Assembly (NCBI GenBank): GCA_009912175.1
Contig: WNDQ01000009.1
Span: 1-64,000, forward strand
Source of the DNA: Paracidovorax wautersii
Lineage (GTDB): Bacteria > Pseudomonadota > Gammaproteobacteria > Burkholderiales > Burkholderiaceae_C
Direction of reading: 5' to 3'
DNA length: 64,000 bases
Shown piece after piece: positions 37,143 to 46,142 of this stretch; position 1 is the first letter of the stretch; each line of letters opens with the position of its first letter. The notes below the pieces were generated by a model, which saw nothing but the letters and a program-made list of their open reading frames with translations, was not told the origin of the DNA and made no database searches. Made by a program: the position numbers and the translations under genes.

Positions 37143-37790
37143 ATGCGCAAACTCTCCGAAGCCATCGCCGATCTCCGCAAAAGCTACGAACAGGCCGAGC
37201 TCGACGAAACCCAGTCCCCGTCGGCACCCCTGGCGCAGTTCGACCAGTGGCTGCGGCAGGCCATCGATGCCGAGGTGCCCGAGCCCAACGCCATGACGCT
37301 GGCCACCGTGGGCAGCGACCTGCGCCCCTCGACCCGCATCGTGCTGGTCAAGGGGTATGACGAGCGCGGCATCGTCTGGTACACCAACCGCGACAGCCGC
37401 AAGGGCCACGAGCTGGCCGGCAACCCGTTCGCGGCGCTGCAGTTCCACTGGGTCGAGCTCGAACGGGTGGTCCGCATCGAAGGCCGCGTCGAATTCACCA
37501 GCGACGAGGAAAGCGACCGCTACTACGACAGCCGTCCGCTCGACTCCCGCATCGGCGCCTGGGCGAGTCCGCAGAGCCAGCCCATCGCCGGCCGCACCGT
37601 GCTGGTGGCCAACGCCGCCAAATACGCCGCGCAATACGGCCTGACGCCGCCGCGCCCGCCGCACTGGGGCGGCTACCGGCTGGTGCCGCAGCGCTGGGAG
37701 TTTTGGCAGGGCCGCAAGAGCCGCCTGCACGACCGGCTGTGCTACACGCTCGACCAGGGCCAGTGGCAGCGCACGCGCCTGGCCCCCTGA
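37143..37790 (+). CDS. pdxH: Pyridoxamine/pyridoxine 5'-phosphate oxidase
   Basis: FMN-dependent oxidation of PNP or PMP to pyridoxal phosphate, the last step of vitamin B6 synthesis and salvage. The 215-residue split-barrel protein has [28 protein letters not shown] contacts in [24 protein letters not shown], and the C-terminal [24 protein letters not shown]. It starts at the ATG at 37143; the frame allows a TTG five codons earlier. No ribosome-binding site is visible. Confidence 0.95.
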   Translation: MRKLSEAIADLRKSYEQAELDETQSPSAPLAQFDQWLRQAIDAEVPEPNAMTLATVGSDLRPSTRIVLVKGYDERGIVWYTNRDSRKGHELAGNPFAALQFHWVELERVVRIEGRVEFTSDEESDRYYDSRPLDSRIGAWASPQSQPIAGRTVLVANAAKYAAQYGLTPPRPPHWGGYRLVPQRWEFWQGRKSRLHDRLCYTLDQGQWQRTRLAP

Positions 37791-37807
37791 CGGGCGCTGC
37801 ATCGCGC

Positions 37808-37859
37808 AGGACCTGCGGGCCTGTAGGCCTGCGCGGCCGTGGCGCATCCGCAGGGTCCT
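37808..37859. terminator. Branched hairpin after pdxH
   Basis: AGGACCTGCGG (37808-37818) pairs with CCGCAGGGTCCT (37848-37859) apart from one bulged G. GGGCCT and AGGCCT lie inside. There is no T run, so it may be a weak terminator or an mRNA-stabilising structure. Confidence 0.4.
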
Positions 37860-37945
37860 ACGCCCAGGGGTTGTGCTGTCGGCCTGACGCCCGCGGCCGC
37901 CGTGGGCACCATGAAAGCTCCCAGCCACCCCAACCAGGAGATTCC

Positions 37946-38527
37946 ATGGCCGCCATTTCGTCCGACACCAACAGCCAGAACTTGCCCCGCCTCGACGGCC
38001 GCAAGGTCGCCATCCTCGTGACCGACGGCTTCGAGCAGGTCGAGCTCACCGGGCCAAAATCCGCGCTCGAGGAAGCCGGCGCCCAGACCACCATCATTGC
38101 CCCGTCCACCGCTTCCAACGGACAGGTGCAGGGCTTCAACCACCATGACAAGGCGGACGCGCTTCCCGTCGACGCCACGCTGGCGCAAGCCGACCCGGCC
38201 CAGTTCGACGCGGTGCTGTTGCCGGGCGGCGTGATCAATGCCGACGCCCTTCGCACCGACGAGCGGGCCCAGGCCTTTGTGCGGGCCGTCGACCACGCCG
38301 GCAAACCAGTGGCGGTGATCTGCCATGGCGCGTGGCTGCTGGCTTCGGCCGACCTGGCGCGGGGCCGCACGCTGACCAGTTGGCCCAGCCTGCAGGACGA
38401 CCTGCGCAACGCCGGCGCGGCCTGGGTCGACGCCCAGGTCCACACCGACCGCAACTGGATCAGCAGCCGCAAGCCCGACGACGTGCCCGCCTTCAGCCGC
38501 GCCTTCGCGCAGGCGCTGGCCGCGTAG
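37946..38527 (+). CDS. DJ-1/PfpI family protein
   Basis: A 193-residue protein of the class I amidotransferase-like PfpI group (also described as general stress proteins or deglycases). A conserved Glu lies in VTDGFEQVELTGP, and the nucleophilic Cys is in VAVICHGAWLLASADLARGRTLTSW. DAVLLPGGVINADALR precedes them. AGGAGATT lies upstream of the ATG. It converges on dctM with a 3-bp gap and no terminator. Confidence 0.9.
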   Translation: MAAISSDTNSQNLPRLDGRKVAILVTDGFEQVELTGPKSALEEAGAQTTIIAPSTASNGQVQGFNHHDKADALPVDATLAQADPAQFDAVLLPGGVINADALRTDERAQAFVRAVDHAGKPVAVICHGAWLLASADLARGRTLTSWPSLQDDLRNAGAAWVDAQVHTDRNWISSRKPDDVPAFSRAFAQALAA

Positions 38528-38530
38528 AAC

Positions 38531-39814
38531 TCAGCGGCCCAGCAGGTGGGGCAGCCCGACCGACAGCCAGGGCACCAGCGTGAGCAGCACCAGAATGGCC
38601 GCGTGCGCCACCAGAAAGGGCACCAGTTCGCGCGTGAGCGCGGTCAACGGCACCTTGGCGCTGGCGCACACCACGAACAGCAGGCTGCCCACGGGCGGCG
38701 TGATCATGCCCAGCGTGAGGTTGACGATCACCACGATGGCGAAATGCACCGGGTCGATCCCCAGCGCGCCCGAGATCGGCGCCAGGATGGGCACCAGGAT
38801 CATCACACCCGGCAGCGGCTCCATGAAGATGCCGAACAGCAGCAGCAGGATGTTGACCGCCGCCAGAAACGCCAAGGGCCCCAGGTTCCACTGCACGATG
38901 GTGTCGGCCAGCATCTGCGGCGTGCCCTCGATGGTCAGCACCCAGGCAAAGGCCGCCGAGGCCGCCACGATCAGCAGCACCGACGCCGTCAGCAGCGCCG
39001 AACGCGCCAGAATGCCGGGCATGGCGCTCCAGCGCAGCGTGCCGTAGATCCACTTGCCGCACAGCAGCGCATAGAACACCGCCACCACGGACGCTTCCGT
39101 CGGCGTGAACAGCCCCAGGCGGATGCCGCCAAGCACGATCACCAGCAGCATCAGCGCGGGAATCGCCTTCCAGGTGTTGACCAGCATCTGGCGCAGTGGC
39201 GGGCGGGGCTGCACGCTGCGGTAGCCGCGCTGGCGGCAGACCCACCAGTTGACGGCAGCCATGCCCAGCGCGATCAGCACGCCAGGCACCACGCCGGCCA
39301 GGAACAGCGAGAGCACCGACACCCGCTCGTCCTGCAGGCAGTAGACGATCATGATGATGGACGGCGGAATGATGGGCCCGACCACCGCCGTGGCCGCCGT
39401 CAGTGCCGCCGGGTAGGCGCGGCCGTAGCCGGCCTTGTCCATCATGCGGATCATCATCGCACCGGGGCCCGCGGCATCGGCCAGCGCCGAGCCCGAGATG
39501 CCCGAGAAGATGGTCAGCGACAGCACGTTGGCATAACCCAGGCCGCCGCGCAGGTGGCCGACGAACTGCGCGGCAAAGCGCAGCAGCACGATCGTGAGCG
39601 CGCCGCCCGACATGATCTCGGCGGCCAGAATGAAGAAGGGCACGGCCATCAGCGGAAAGCTGTCGATGCCGGTGAACATCTCCTTGAACACCACGACCAT
39701 CGGAAACTCGCCGCCCACCAGCACGGCCAGGGCCGAGGCGATGGCCAGCGAAAACGCCACCGGCACGCCCAGCGCCAGCAGCACGACCACGGAAACGAAC
39801 AGGGTGATCCACAT
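38531..39814 (-). CDS. dctM: TRAP transporter large permease (DctM subunit)
   Basis: The 427-residue, 12-to-13-helix membrane subunit that forms the Na+-coupled transport path of a TRAP system. Typical blocks include PFFILAAEIMSGGALTIVLLRFA, GISGSALADAAGPGAMMIRMM, YPAALTAATAVVGPIIPPSI and GMITPPVGSLLFVVCASAKVPL. It is the last gene of dctP-dctQ-dctM, 12 bp after dctQ, and has GAGGAAA upstream of its ATG. Confidence 0.95.
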   Translation of the reverse strand: MWITLFVSVVVLLALGVPVAFSLAIASALAVLVGGEFPMVVVFKEMFTGIDSFPLMAVPFFILAAEIMSGGALTIVLLRFAAQFVGHLRGGLGYANVLSLTIFSGISGSALADAAGPGAMMIRMMDKAGYGRAYPAALTAATAVVGPIIPPSIIMIVYCLQDERVSVLSLFLAGVVPGVLIALGMAAVNWWVCRQRGYRSVQPRPPLRQMLVNTWKAIPALMLLVIVLGGIRLGLFTPTEASVVAVFYALLCGKWIYGTLRWSAMPGILARSALLTASVLLIVAASAAFAWVLTIEGTPQMLADTIVQWNLGPLAFLAAVNILLLLFGIFMEPLPGVMILVPILAPISGALGIDPVHFAIVVIVNLTLGMITPPVGSLLFVVCASAKVPLTALTRELVPFLVAHAAILVLLTLVPWLSVGLPHLLGR

Positions 39815-39826
39815 GGGGGCGTTTCC

Positions 39827-40342
39827 TCAGATCGATGCGGCAGCCTCGGCGTCGATCTCGCCGGACTCCAGGTAGCGCTGCTCCAGCACGTAGCGGCGCG
39901 CCACGAAAGCCAGGTGCAGCATCAAAAGGCCGAAGCCGACCGGCGAGGCCAGGTAGATCCACCAGTAGGAAATGCCCATGACCGGCGTGGTCTGGTACTG
40001 CATGAAGTCCATGTACTCCAGCCCCCACCACGCCATCGCGCCAAAGAACACCATCAGCACGGCGACCAGCGCGGCGCGCAGCACAATGCCCGCACGCCGG
40101 GGCAGGCGGTTCTGCAAGTCCTCGATGGCCACGTGCCCGCCAAAACGCAGCACCAGGCCCGCGCCCAGGAAGGTCACCCAGATCATCAGGTAGCGCCCCA
40201 CTTCCTCGGCCCAGACCAGCGAGTCGTCGGTCAGGTAGCGCAGCACCACGTTGGCGAAGATGATGCAGGCCATCGCGCCCAGCATCAGGATGAGCAGCCA
40301 GCGGTTGAGCACGACCACCAGCGTTTCGAAACGTTCAATCAT
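39827..40342 (-). CDS. dctQ: TRAP transporter small permease (DctQ subunit)
   Basis: A 171-residue protein with four membrane helices. It includes RYLTDDSLVWAEEVGRYLMIWVTFLGAGLVLRFGGHVAIE, the conserved DctQ core that contacts DctM. The start used is the ATG at 40342 (MIERFETLVV); the frame extends 17 codons upstream without family support. A GC hairpin separates it from dctP. Confidence 0.93.
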   Translation of the reverse strand: MIERFETLVVVLNRWLLILMLGAMACIIFANVVLRYLTDDSLVWAEEVGRYLMIWVTFLGAGLVLRFGGHVAIEDLQNRLPRRAGIVLRAALVAVLMVFFGAMAWWGLEYMDFMQYQTTPVMGISYWWIYLASPVGFGLLMLHLAFVARRYVLEQRYLESGEIDAEAAASI

Positions 40343-40393
40343 GGGTGTGACGTTCGCAAAGCGCAGGCAGCGCAGAACTGGCCGCAGAACCAC

Positions 40394-40421
40394 GGCGCCT
40401 GCCCTTTGCCAGGCAGGCGCC
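40394..40421. terminator. Intercistronic hairpin dctP-dctQ
   Basis: GGCGCCTGCC and GGCAGGCGCC form a perfect 10-bp stem with an 8-base loop and no T run. It would protect or partly attenuate the mRNA so that the binding protein outnumbers the permease. Confidence 0.5.
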
Positions 40422-40451
40422 CCTCATGCCACATGGCGTGGCCCTGGTTTT

Positions 40452-41447
40452 TTATTGAGCCGCCGCGATGCGGTCGAGCAGTTCCTTGCCGAACTTGGCC
40501 TGGTACTGGGCGTAGGCCGGCGCCAGCGCATGCTGGAACGGCGTCTTGTCGGCGATGGTGTTGACCTGCATGCCGGCCGCCTTGAGCGTGGCCACGCCCT
40601 TGGCGTCGACGTCGTCCACATAGGCGCGCATGGCAACCACGCCCGCCTTGGCGCCTTCGACAAAGGCCGCCTTGTCGGCGTCCGAAAGCTTGTTCCAGAA
40701 ACGCGGCGAGACGATCAACAGCGCCGGCGCGTAGACGTGGCTGGAGAGCGTGAGGTACTTCTGCACGTCCGAGACCTTGGCCGAGACGATCACCGACAGC
40801 GGGTTCTCCTGCCCGTCGATGGTGCCCTGCTGCAGCGCGCCGATCACCTCGGGCCAGGCCATGGGCGTGGGCGCGGCGCCCAGCGTCTTGAACGCGGTGA
40901 TGTGCACCGGGTTCTCCATGGTGCGGATCTTCAGGCCCTTGAAGTCCTCGGGCCGGACCACGCCGTGCTTGTTGTTGGTCAGATGGCGAAAGCCCTGCTC
41001 GCCCCAGGCCAGCGCCACGATGCCGCGTGGCTGGAACTTCTTCATCAGGTCCTGGCCGATGGGGCCGTCCATCACGCGGCGCGCGTGGCCCGTGTCGCGA
41101 AACAGGAAAGGCACATCGACCACGCCCACCTCGGGCACGAAGTTCGACAGCGTGCCGGTCGAGACGATCAGCGCCTGCACCGTCCCCAGTTGCAGTCCTT
41201 CGATGGATTCGCGCTCGCCGCCCAGCGCGCTGGCCGGAAATTGCTTGAACTTGTAGCGGCCGGCCGTGGCCTTCTCGACCGAATCGCCCCAGGCCTGCGC
41301 AGCCGCGCCGTAATGCGAGGTCGTGGCCAGGGCATAGCCGATCTTTACCTCGGTCTGCGCCAGCGCCTGGCCGCCCGCGGCCAGGGAACACGCGGCGGCC
41401 ACGCCGCCCAGCCATGCGCGCAGGCGCACTCCAGCCATCACTGCCAT
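40452..41447 (-). CDS. dctP: TRAP transporter periplasmic binding protein (DctP family)
   Basis: A 331-residue receptor with a signal peptide ending GGQALAQ (about residue 31), then TEVKIGYALATTSHYGAAAQAWGD. The conserved Arg that binds the ligand carboxylate is expected in LKIRTMENPVHITAFKTLGAAPTPMAWPEVIGALQQGTIDGQENPL, the DctP signature. The ligand is an organic acid by family rule, but which acid cannot be told. AGGAGACA precedes the ATG, and it is the first gene of the operon. Confidence 0.94.
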   Translation of the reverse strand: MAVMAGVRLRAWLGGVAAACSLAAGGQALAQTEVKIGYALATTSHYGAAAQAWGDSVEKATAGRYKFKQFPASALGGERESIEGLQLGTVQALIVSTGTLSNFVPEVGVVDVPFLFRDTGHARRVMDGPIGQDLMKKFQPRGIVALAWGEQGFRHLTNNKHGVVRPEDFKGLKIRTMENPVHITAFKTLGAAPTPMAWPEVIGALQQGTIDGQENPLSVIVSAKVSDVQKYLTLSSHVYAPALLIVSPRFWNKLSDADKAAFVEGAKAGVVAMRAYVDDVDAKGVATLKAAGMQVNTIADKTPFQHALAPAYAQYQAKFGKELLDRIAAAQ

Positions 41448-41645
41448 TGTTGTCTCCTCAGAATGATGAAATCAGGGGTTGATATTGTGGCGCGCCAGGC
41501 CAACCCCGGCTGCGGAATCAGCCGGCCCCGTGCATTCAATCCCAGCGCGTTTTCAGGGGCCAGTATGGTAAACCCACACCTGCGCGGCAGGCCTGCCCTG
41601 GTTTCCTGGATGGCGATGGCTTGTGGCGTCGTCAGCGATGGCTGA

Positions 41646-42386
41646 TCAGCCGCCGCGTTGGCGCAGGGCCTCGTACAGGCACACGCCGCTGGCCACCGAC
41701 ACGTTCAGGCTTTCGACCGCCCCGCGCATCGGAATGCCGACCAGCTCGTCGCAGCGCTTGCGCGTGAGCTGGCGCATGCCCTCCCCTTCGGCGCCCAGCA
41801 CCAGCGCGACCGGGCTCTTGAGGTCAACCTGGTAGATCGTCTTGGGCGCATCGTCGCTGGTGCCAATGCACCAGATGCTGCGCTCCTGCAACTCTCCCAG
41901 CGTGCGCGCGAGGTTGGTCACCATGAAGTACGGCATGGTGTCGGCCGCGCCGCTGGCCACCTTGGCCACCGTGGCGTTGATGCCGGCGGCATGGTCCTTC
42001 GGCGCGATGACCGCATGCGCGCCCGCGCCGTCGGCCACACGCAGGCAGGCGCCCAGGTTGTGCGGATCGGTCACGCCGTCGAGCACCAGCAGCAGCGGCG
42101 GCTCGTTCAGTTGATCGAGCAGGTCGTCGAGCGAGCGCGCCTGCGGCACCGCCTCCACGCGCGCGGCCACGCCCTGGTGGCCATGGCTGCCGGCCAGCTT
42201 GGCCAGGCGCAGGCCGTCGGCCTCGATCAGCCGCACCCCGGCATCCTTGGCACGCTCGATGAACTGCCGCATGCGCGCGTCGCGGCGGCTGTTGTCGAAA
42301 TAGACCTCGATGATCGAGGCTGGCGCGGTCTTGATGCGCACGCCGACGGCGTGAAAGCCGAACAGAATCTTGGGAGTGGTAGCCAT
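41646..42386 (-). CDS. rlmB: 23S rRNA (guanosine-2251-2'-O)-methyltransferase
   Basis: SpoU-class methyltransferase that methylates G2251 in the ribosomal P-loop. The 246-residue protein has an N-terminal substrate-binding domain (ILFGFHAVGVRIKTAPASI). The knotted catalytic domain follows: LLVLDGVTDPHNLGACLRVADGAG, VALVLGAEGEGMRQLTRKRCDELVGIPM, and ESLNVSVASGVCLYE. No ribosome-binding site is visible. It lies near the ABC ATPase gene on the same strand, 42 bp downstream of it. Confidence 0.95.
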   Translation of the reverse strand: MATTPKILFGFHAVGVRIKTAPASIIEVYFDNSRRDARMRQFIERAKDAGVRLIEADGLRLAKLAGSHGHQGVAARVEAVPQARSLDDLLDQLNEPPLLLVLDGVTDPHNLGACLRVADGAGAHAVIAPKDHAAGINATVAKVASGAADTMPYFMVTNLARTLGELQERSIWCIGTSDDAPKTIYQVDLKSPVALVLGAEGEGMRQLTRKRCDELVGIPMRGAVESLNVSVASGVCLYEALRQRGG

Positions 42387-42428
42387 AGGGGCGCGATTAT
42401 CCCAGGTGTGGCCGCGCCCGCGCCATGA

Positions 42429-43157
42429 TCAGACCTCGGCGGGCGTGTCCACCGTGGCGCGGCCGGCCTCCACACGCACGCGGCGCTGGCACTGGCGCGC
42501 GATGCCCGCGTCGTGCGTGACCAGGATCAGCGTGGTGCCCAGCTCCTGGTTGAGCTCGAACATCAGCGACATCACGGTCTCGCCCGTGGCGAAGTCCAGG
42601 CTGCCCGTGGGCTCGTCGGCCAGCAGCACGGCCGGCTGCACCACGAAGGCCCGCGCCAGCGCCACGCGCTGCTGCTCGCCGCCGCTGAGCACCTTGGGGT
42701 AGTGGCTCAGGCGCTGGCCCAGGCCGACGCGGCCCAGCATCTCGGTGGCCGCCGCGCGCGCATGGCGCTGGCCGGCCAGCTCCAGCGGCAGCATGACGTT
42801 TTCCAGCGCCGTCAGGTTGGCCATGAGCTGAAAGCTCTGGAACACGAAGCCGATCTTCTGCGCCCGCAGGGCCGCGCGCGCGTCCTCGTCGAGCGCAAAC
42901 AGATCCTGGCCGTCCAGGTGAACCGAACCGCGCGTGGGCGTATCCAAGCCTGCGATGATGGACAGCAGCGTGCTCTTGCCCGAGCCCGAGGCACCGACGA
43001 TGGCCGCCGTCTCGCGCCGCGCGAATTCAAGGTTGATGTCGCGCAGAATGTCGAGCGTGCCAACCGCGTCGGTCACCGACTTGTTCACCTGGCGAATCGA
43101 GATGATGGCCTCGGCCGAAGGCGCTGCTGCAAGAGGACTGGCAAGGAAATCGGACAT
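42429..43157 (-). CDS. ABC transporter ATP-binding protein (LolD/YbbA type)
   Basis: A 242-residue ATPase of the MacB/LolD group. Walker A is GASGSGKST, the Q-loop is in VFQSFQLMANLTALENVMLPLEL, the signature is LSGGEQQRVALARA, and Walker B is LLADEPTGSLD. It partners an FtsX-like permease that is not next to it here. Its start codon overlaps that of divergent tesA in a shared CATG (43155-43158). The pairing with tesA matches the ybbA-tesA arrangement in enterobacteria, so YbbA is the best guess. Confidence 0.9.
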   Translation of the reverse strand: MSDFLASPLAAAPSAEAIISIRQVNKSVTDAVGTLDILRDINLEFARRETAAIVGASGSGKSTLLSIIAGLDTPTRGSVHLDGQDLFALDEDARAALRAQKIGFVFQSFQLMANLTALENVMLPLELAGQRHARAAATEMLGRVGLGQRLSHYPKVLSGGEQQRVALARAFVVQPAVLLADEPTGSLDFATGETVMSLMFELNQELGTTLILVTHDAGIARQCQRRVRVEAGRATVDTPAEV

Positions 43158-43830
43158 GAAACGGAAAGGTTGGGTTGCGGTGGATCGACGACACTTTATC
43201 CTGCAGGCGCTGGCCCCTGCTGCCCTGGCGATGCTGGCTGCCCCGGGCGCGCAGGCCCAGAACGCGGGTGGCCGCAAGATCGTGATTCTCGGCGACTCGC
43301 TGAGTTCCGGATACGGGCTGGCCCGCGGCACCGGCTGGGTCGCGCTGCTCGACCAGCGCCTGACGCAGCTCAAGGCCGGCTGGCAGGTGGTCAACGCCAG
43401 CATCGGCGGCGACACCACCTCGGGCGGGCGCAGCCGCCTGCCCGCGCTGCTCAAGCAGCACCGGCCGGCCGTGCTGGTGGTCGAACTGGGTGGCAACGAC
43501 GCGCTGCGCGGCCTGCCCCTGAACATGACCGAGGCCAACCTCGACGCCATCGTCAAGGCTGGCCTGCAGGCCGGCGCCAAGGTGCTGCTGGTGGGCAACC
43601 AGGTGCCGCCCAACTACGGCCAGCGCTACACCAACGACTTCGCGGCACTGTTCCCCAAGATCGCCCAGGCCAACAAGGTGCCCGTCGTGCCCTTCATGCT
43701 CAAGGGCGTGGCCGACACGCCGGACGCGGCCGACAACTTCCAGGCCGACCGCATCCACCCGCTGGCCAAGGCGCACCCGCTCATCCTCGACAACATCTGG
43801 GCCGAACTGCGCAAGCTGCTGGGTGTCTGA
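43156..43830 (+). CDS. tesA: Arylesterase/acyl-CoA thioesterase I, SGNH hydrolase
   Basis: A 224-residue exported lipase/esterase. The N-terminal region has a twin-arginine-like motif (VDRRHFIL) before a hydrophobic stretch ending GAQAQ. The SGNH blocks follow: ILGDSLSSGYGL (nucleophile Ser), NASIGGDTTSGG, ELGGNDALRGLP and the catalytic DRIHPLAKAH. AAGGAA supports the ATG at 43156. It is divergent from the ABC ATPase with overlapping starts and converges on metC with a 3-bp gap. Confidence 0.92.
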   Translation: MKRKGWVAVDRRHFILQALAPAALAMLAAPGAQAQNAGGRKIVILGDSLSSGYGLARGTGWVALLDQRLTQLKAGWQVVNASIGGDTTSGGRSRLPALLKQHRPAVLVVELGGNDALRGLPLNMTEANLDAIVKAGLQAGAKVLLVGNQVPPNYGQRYTNDFAALFPKIAQANKVPVVPFMLKGVADTPDAADNFQADRIHPLAKAHPLILDNIWAELRKLLGV

Positions 43831-43833
43831 CCG

Positions 43834-45015
43834 TCAGAGCGCGGCCAGCGCCTGCGCCAGGTCCTCGCGCAGGTCCGCGACCGCCTCGAACCCCAGCGAA
43901 AAGCGCACCAGCACACCCGCATAAGGCCAGGGGGCGACCTGGCTGTCGCGCATCGGCGCGATGTCGTAGGGCACGACCAGGCTGACCGGTCCGCCCCATG
44001 AATAACCGAGCTTGAACAGCCGCAGCGCGTCGCAGAACGCGTCGACCTGGGCCGCGCCGTAGCGCGCATCGAACACCACGCTGAACAGGCCCGCCGCCGC
44101 GTCGGCGTGGCCGCACAAGGCCTGCCAGTGGGCGTGGCCGGGCGAGCCTTCCAGCGCGGGGTGCAGCACCGCCGCGATCTCGGGCCGATCCTGGAACCAC
44201 CGTGCCAGCGCGCGCGCCGCCTGGTCCTGCGCGCGGTAGCGGATGCCGATGCTCGGCAGGCTGCGCAGCAGCACCTCGGCGTCGTTCACGCCCACACCCA
44301 GCCCCAGGCTGGCGCGCATGGCCTTGATGCGGGCATGCAGCGCGTCGTTGCGCGTGACGATGCTGCCCATGAGCACGTCACCGCCGCCACTGGGGTATTT
44401 GGTCAACGCGTGTGCGGACACGTCGACGCCATGCTCGAAGGGCTGGAAAGCCAGCCCCGCGCCCCAGGTGTTGTCCAGCGCCGTGGTCACACCGCGTTCG
44501 CGGCACACACGCACCAGCGCGGGCAGATCGGGAAACTCCATCGTGACCGAACCCGGCACCTCTAGCCAGACCAGCCGGGTCTGCGGCGTGATGCGCGCGG
44601 CCAGGTCGTCGGGCCGCATCGGGTCGTAGACATCGTGTGCGATGCCCCAGCGCGCCAGGACGCTGGCGAAGGACTTGTTGGGGTCGTAGGCGTTGTCGGG
44701 CAGCAGCACGTGGTCGCCCTGGCGCAGCAGCGCCAGCGCGGTGGTCGTGATCGCCGCCAGGCCGCTGGGCACCAGCACGCAGTGCGCACCGCCTTCGAGC
44801 GCGGCCAGCCGTTCCTCGAGCAGATAGGTGGTCGGCGTGCCGTGCAGGCCGTAGCTGTAGACATGCTTGCGGCGCCGGTCGGCACTGCGCATCGCCGCCG
44901 TGTTCTCGAAAAAAACCGTGGAGGCCTTGTGCACCGCGGGCTGCGGTGCGTCGAAACCGGCCGGCGGCCGGTAGGGATGGTGAATCAGATGGGTGATGGG
45001 GTCGTCGGCACTCAT
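43834..45015 (-). CDS. metC: Cystathionine beta-lyase
   Basis: PLP-dependent cleavage of cystathionine to homocysteine, or of other Cys-S conjugates. The 393-residue protein of the Cys/Met metabolism family has SYGLHGTPTTYLLEERLAALEGG, LDNTWGAGLAFQPFEHGVDVSAHALTKYPSGGGDVLMGS (Schiff-base Lys in LTKY) and LFKLGYSWGGPVSLVVP, which is typical of MetC. Its ATG overlaps the TGA of the upstream MFS gene (ATGA), so translation was probably coupled to a gene that is now damaged. Confidence 0.92.
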   Translation of the reverse strand: MSADDPITHLIHHPYRPPAGFDAPQPAVHKASTVFFENTAAMRSADRRRKHVYSYGLHGTPTTYLLEERLAALEGGAHCVLVPSGLAAITTTALALLRQGDHVLLPDNAYDPNKSFASVLARWGIAHDVYDPMRPDDLAARITPQTRLVWLEVPGSVTMEFPDLPALVRVCRERGVTTALDNTWGAGLAFQPFEHGVDVSAHALTKYPSGGGDVLMGSIVTRNDALHARIKAMRASLGLGVGVNDAEVLLRSLPSIGIRYRAQDQAARALARWFQDRPEIAAVLHPALEGSPGHAHWQALCGHADAAAGLFSVVFDARYGAAQVDAFCDALRLFKLGYSWGGPVSLVVPYDIAPMRDSQVAPWPYAGVLVRFSLGFEAVADLREDLAQALAAL

Positions 45016-46057
45016 GCGTGGATCATAGGCCGATGCGGCGTTGCCAGCCGCAACACCCAGGCCGCCAGACTGGCCGCGACCGCCACGCCCACCACGCCCT
45101 GCCAGCCCCAGTGGGCCAGCGCGGCGCTGCCCAGCGCACTGCCGGCGGCCATGCCGACGAAAACCCCCGTCATCAGGACCGCATTGAGGCGGCTGCGCGC
45201 GGCGGGGTCGAGCCCGTAGACGATGGTCTGATGTGCAATCAGCGAGGCCTGGATGCCCAAGTCAAAACCAACGGCGCCCGCCACCAGCAGCACCAGTTGC
45301 GCTGCCGGCGAGAGCCAGGGCGCCAGGGCCATCGACGCGAAGGCCACGACCACCAGGCCCGCCCCCAGACGCGCCACGCTGCCAGGGCCGCGCGGCGCAA
45401 GGCGGGGTGGGCGCGCCAGAGCTCGGCCAACGATCCGAGCAACGCGGGGTACGGCAAACGGGTGGCGGGCGCAAAGCGCGGCAGCCCACGCCACAGAACC
45501 AGCCCCAGAAAGGCCACCGCGGCGGCTGCCACGAACATCGCGCGCCAGCCGAACTGCTGCGACACCACGCCACTGACGGTGCGCGACAGCAGGATGCCCA
45601 TGAGCAGCCCCGTCATCACCGTGCCGATCACCCGGCCCCGGTGCTGCGCGGGTGCCAGCGTGGCTGCCGCGGGCACGATGTCCTGGGCCAGCGTCGCGGC
45701 CATGCCCACCGCCAGGCTGGCGGCCAGCAGATGGTGGATGGAAGGCGCCGCCGCCATCCACGCCAGGCTCGCCACCAGGGCGGCAGCCTTGGCCAGGATG
45801 ACGCGGCGGCGGTCGTAGCGGTCACCCAGCGGGGCCAGCAGCAGGATGCCCAGCGCATAGCCGAGCTGGGTCAGCGTCGGCATCCACCCCACGGCGCCGG
45901 GGCTGGCGCCGATCTCGGCGGCCAGCACGCCCAGCATGGGCTGGCTGTAGTAGATCGAGGCGACCGCCAGGCCCGCCCCGACGGCCAGCAACAGCACCAG
46001 CGCCGCCGGCAGATCAGGCGCATGCGGCGTGGCATGCACCGGTTGAATAGAAGACAT
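45012..46057 (-). pseudogene. MFS transporter, internal deletion with frameshift
   Basis: The first part (from ATG 46057) gives six membrane helices including LAPLGDRYDRRRVILAKAAALVASLAWM and RGRVIGTVMTGLLMGILLSRTVSG, ending in WRAHPALRRAALA near 45385. From about 45378 another frame continues with RLGAGLVVVAFASMALAPWL through four more helices to the stop at 45012. Relative to a complete 12-helix carrier, helices 7-8 (roughly 50-60 residues) are missing and the frame is broken. Intact relatives are small-molecule exporters. The divergent LysR gene at 46156 probably controlled it. Confidence 0.82.
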
Positions 46058-46142
46058 GGTATTAACCCGAAGAATCTCAAACAAGCGCGGATTCTCCGCC
46101 CTCGAACGAAGGCTGTGTAGCCCCGTCGAAGGTAATTGCGTT

